Below, piece by piece: positions 5,589-5,758 of a stretch of DNA of 5,758 nt. The DNA lies in assembly GCA_937901695.1 (NCBI GenBank), contig CALDJN010000181.1:1-5758 (forward strand). The letters run 5' to 3'. Source of the stretch: an uncultured Anaerocolumna sp. Lineage in GTDB: Bacteria > Bacillota > Clostridia > Lachnospirales > Lachnospiraceae. The stretch's first letter is position 1, and every line of letters begins with the position of its first letter. The notes under the pieces were generated by a model. The model did no database searches. It saw only the letters and a program-made list of their open reading frames with translations, and was not told the origin of the DNA. Position numbers and translations under genes: made by a program.

Positions 5589-5609
5589 TGCTATGAAAGA
5601 ACCATAGCA
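5589..5609. other. Hairpin in the leader upstream of spoIIIAA
   Basis: TGCTATG (5589-5595) and CATAGCA (5603-5609) pair perfectly around a 7-base loop. The left arm lies in a 14-bp direct repeat, CATTGCTATGAAAG, present at 5586-5599 and 5628-5641. A smaller stem, AATGTT/AACATT (5567-5583), lies beside it. Confidence 0.55.
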
Positions 5610-5640
5610 GGGTTGTTGCAAAACTGTCATTGCTATGAAA

Positions 5641-5753
5641 GCATGTCATTCTGGGAGCATGTCATTCTGGGAACATGTCATTCTGGGAACATGTCATTCT
5701 GAGAGCATGTCATTCTGAGCAAAAATTCAACGAAGTTGAATTTGCGAAGAATC
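5641..5753. repeat. 16-bp tandem repeat leading into one full hairpin of the same repeat family
   Basis: Five 16-bp units (5641-5656, 5657-5672, 5673-5688, 5689-5704, 5705-5720) share the core CATGTCATTCTG. The last unit ends in TCTGAGC and continues into a complete hairpin. AAATTCAAC (5723-5731) pairs with GTTGAATTT (5735-5743) around a GAA loop, and GCGAAGAATC (5744-5753) closes with the ATTCTGAGC arm. The outer arms are the same as in the array at 1623-1783, but the inner stem is different. The first four units therefore look like extra copies of the left arm alone. Confidence 0.88.
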
Positions 5754-5758
5754 CCTTT

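Larger units (their letters stand above)
5503..5758. other. Non-coding region upstream of the operon promoter
   Basis: No gene is visible on either strand between the spoIIIA promoter and the right edge. The stretch consists mostly of the short repeats and hairpins listed separately. On the minus strand the long hairpin at 5711-5753 could also end transcription of a gene lying beyond the window, since several T follow its inner stem. The genes that often sit upstream of spoIIIA in other genomes are not in reach. Confidence 0.6.

Noticed and set aside
1..5758. Insertion sequence, phage or defence genes
   Set aside because: Every long reading frame is accounted for by spoIIIA genes; no transposase, integrase or nuclease is present.

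Overview
The window holds a nearly complete spoIIIA sporulation operon, all on the minus strand and read from right to left: spoIIIAA, AB, AC, AD, AE, AF, AG and the first 89 codons of spoIIIAH, which runs off the left edge. The organism is an endospore-forming, low-GC Firmicute. The AT-rich sequence, the clostridial style of the proteins (for example the SpoIIIAH start MKNIFKKNQ and the SpoIIIAA P-loop SPPRCGKTT) and the strong AGGAGG-type ribosome sites suggest Clostridia, perhaps a Lachnospiraceae relative. That taxonomic call is inference.

Layout, in transcription order. Positions 5758-5454 are a 305-bp non-coding leader. It holds several short repeats and hairpins, then a good match to a sigma-E promoter (5502-5475) and a strong ribosome site just before spoIIIAA (5453-4503). 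A 190-bp gap filled with two diverged copies of an ~85-bp repeat precedes spoIIIAB (4312-3788). spoIIIAC (3747-3553) follows after 40 bp. A 93-bp gap, which contains a third, shortened copy of the same repeat, leads to spoIIIAD (3459-3076). spoIIIAE (3054-1828) follows after 21 bp. A 228-bp gap with four tandem 40-bp hairpin repeats leads to spoIIIAF (1599-973). spoIIIAG (942-289) and spoIIIAH (267 to beyond 1) follow with short 30- and 21-bp gaps.

From established knowledge of B. subtilis, these eight proteins are made in the mother cell under sigma-E. With SpoIIQ from the forespore, they build a secretion-like channel across the two membranes around the engulfed forespore. SpoIIIAA is the ATPase. 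SpoIIIAB, AC, AD and AE are the inner parts. SpoIIIAF, AG and AH carry ring-forming domains related to YscJ/FliF. The channel is needed for late forespore (sigma-G) activity. All genes here look intact, with normal family lengths and key motifs.

The genes themselves are ordinary. What is unusual lies between them: two unrelated families of small structured repeats have settled into three of the seven junctions and the leader, stretching an operon that is normally compact. I see no undescribed protein system here.
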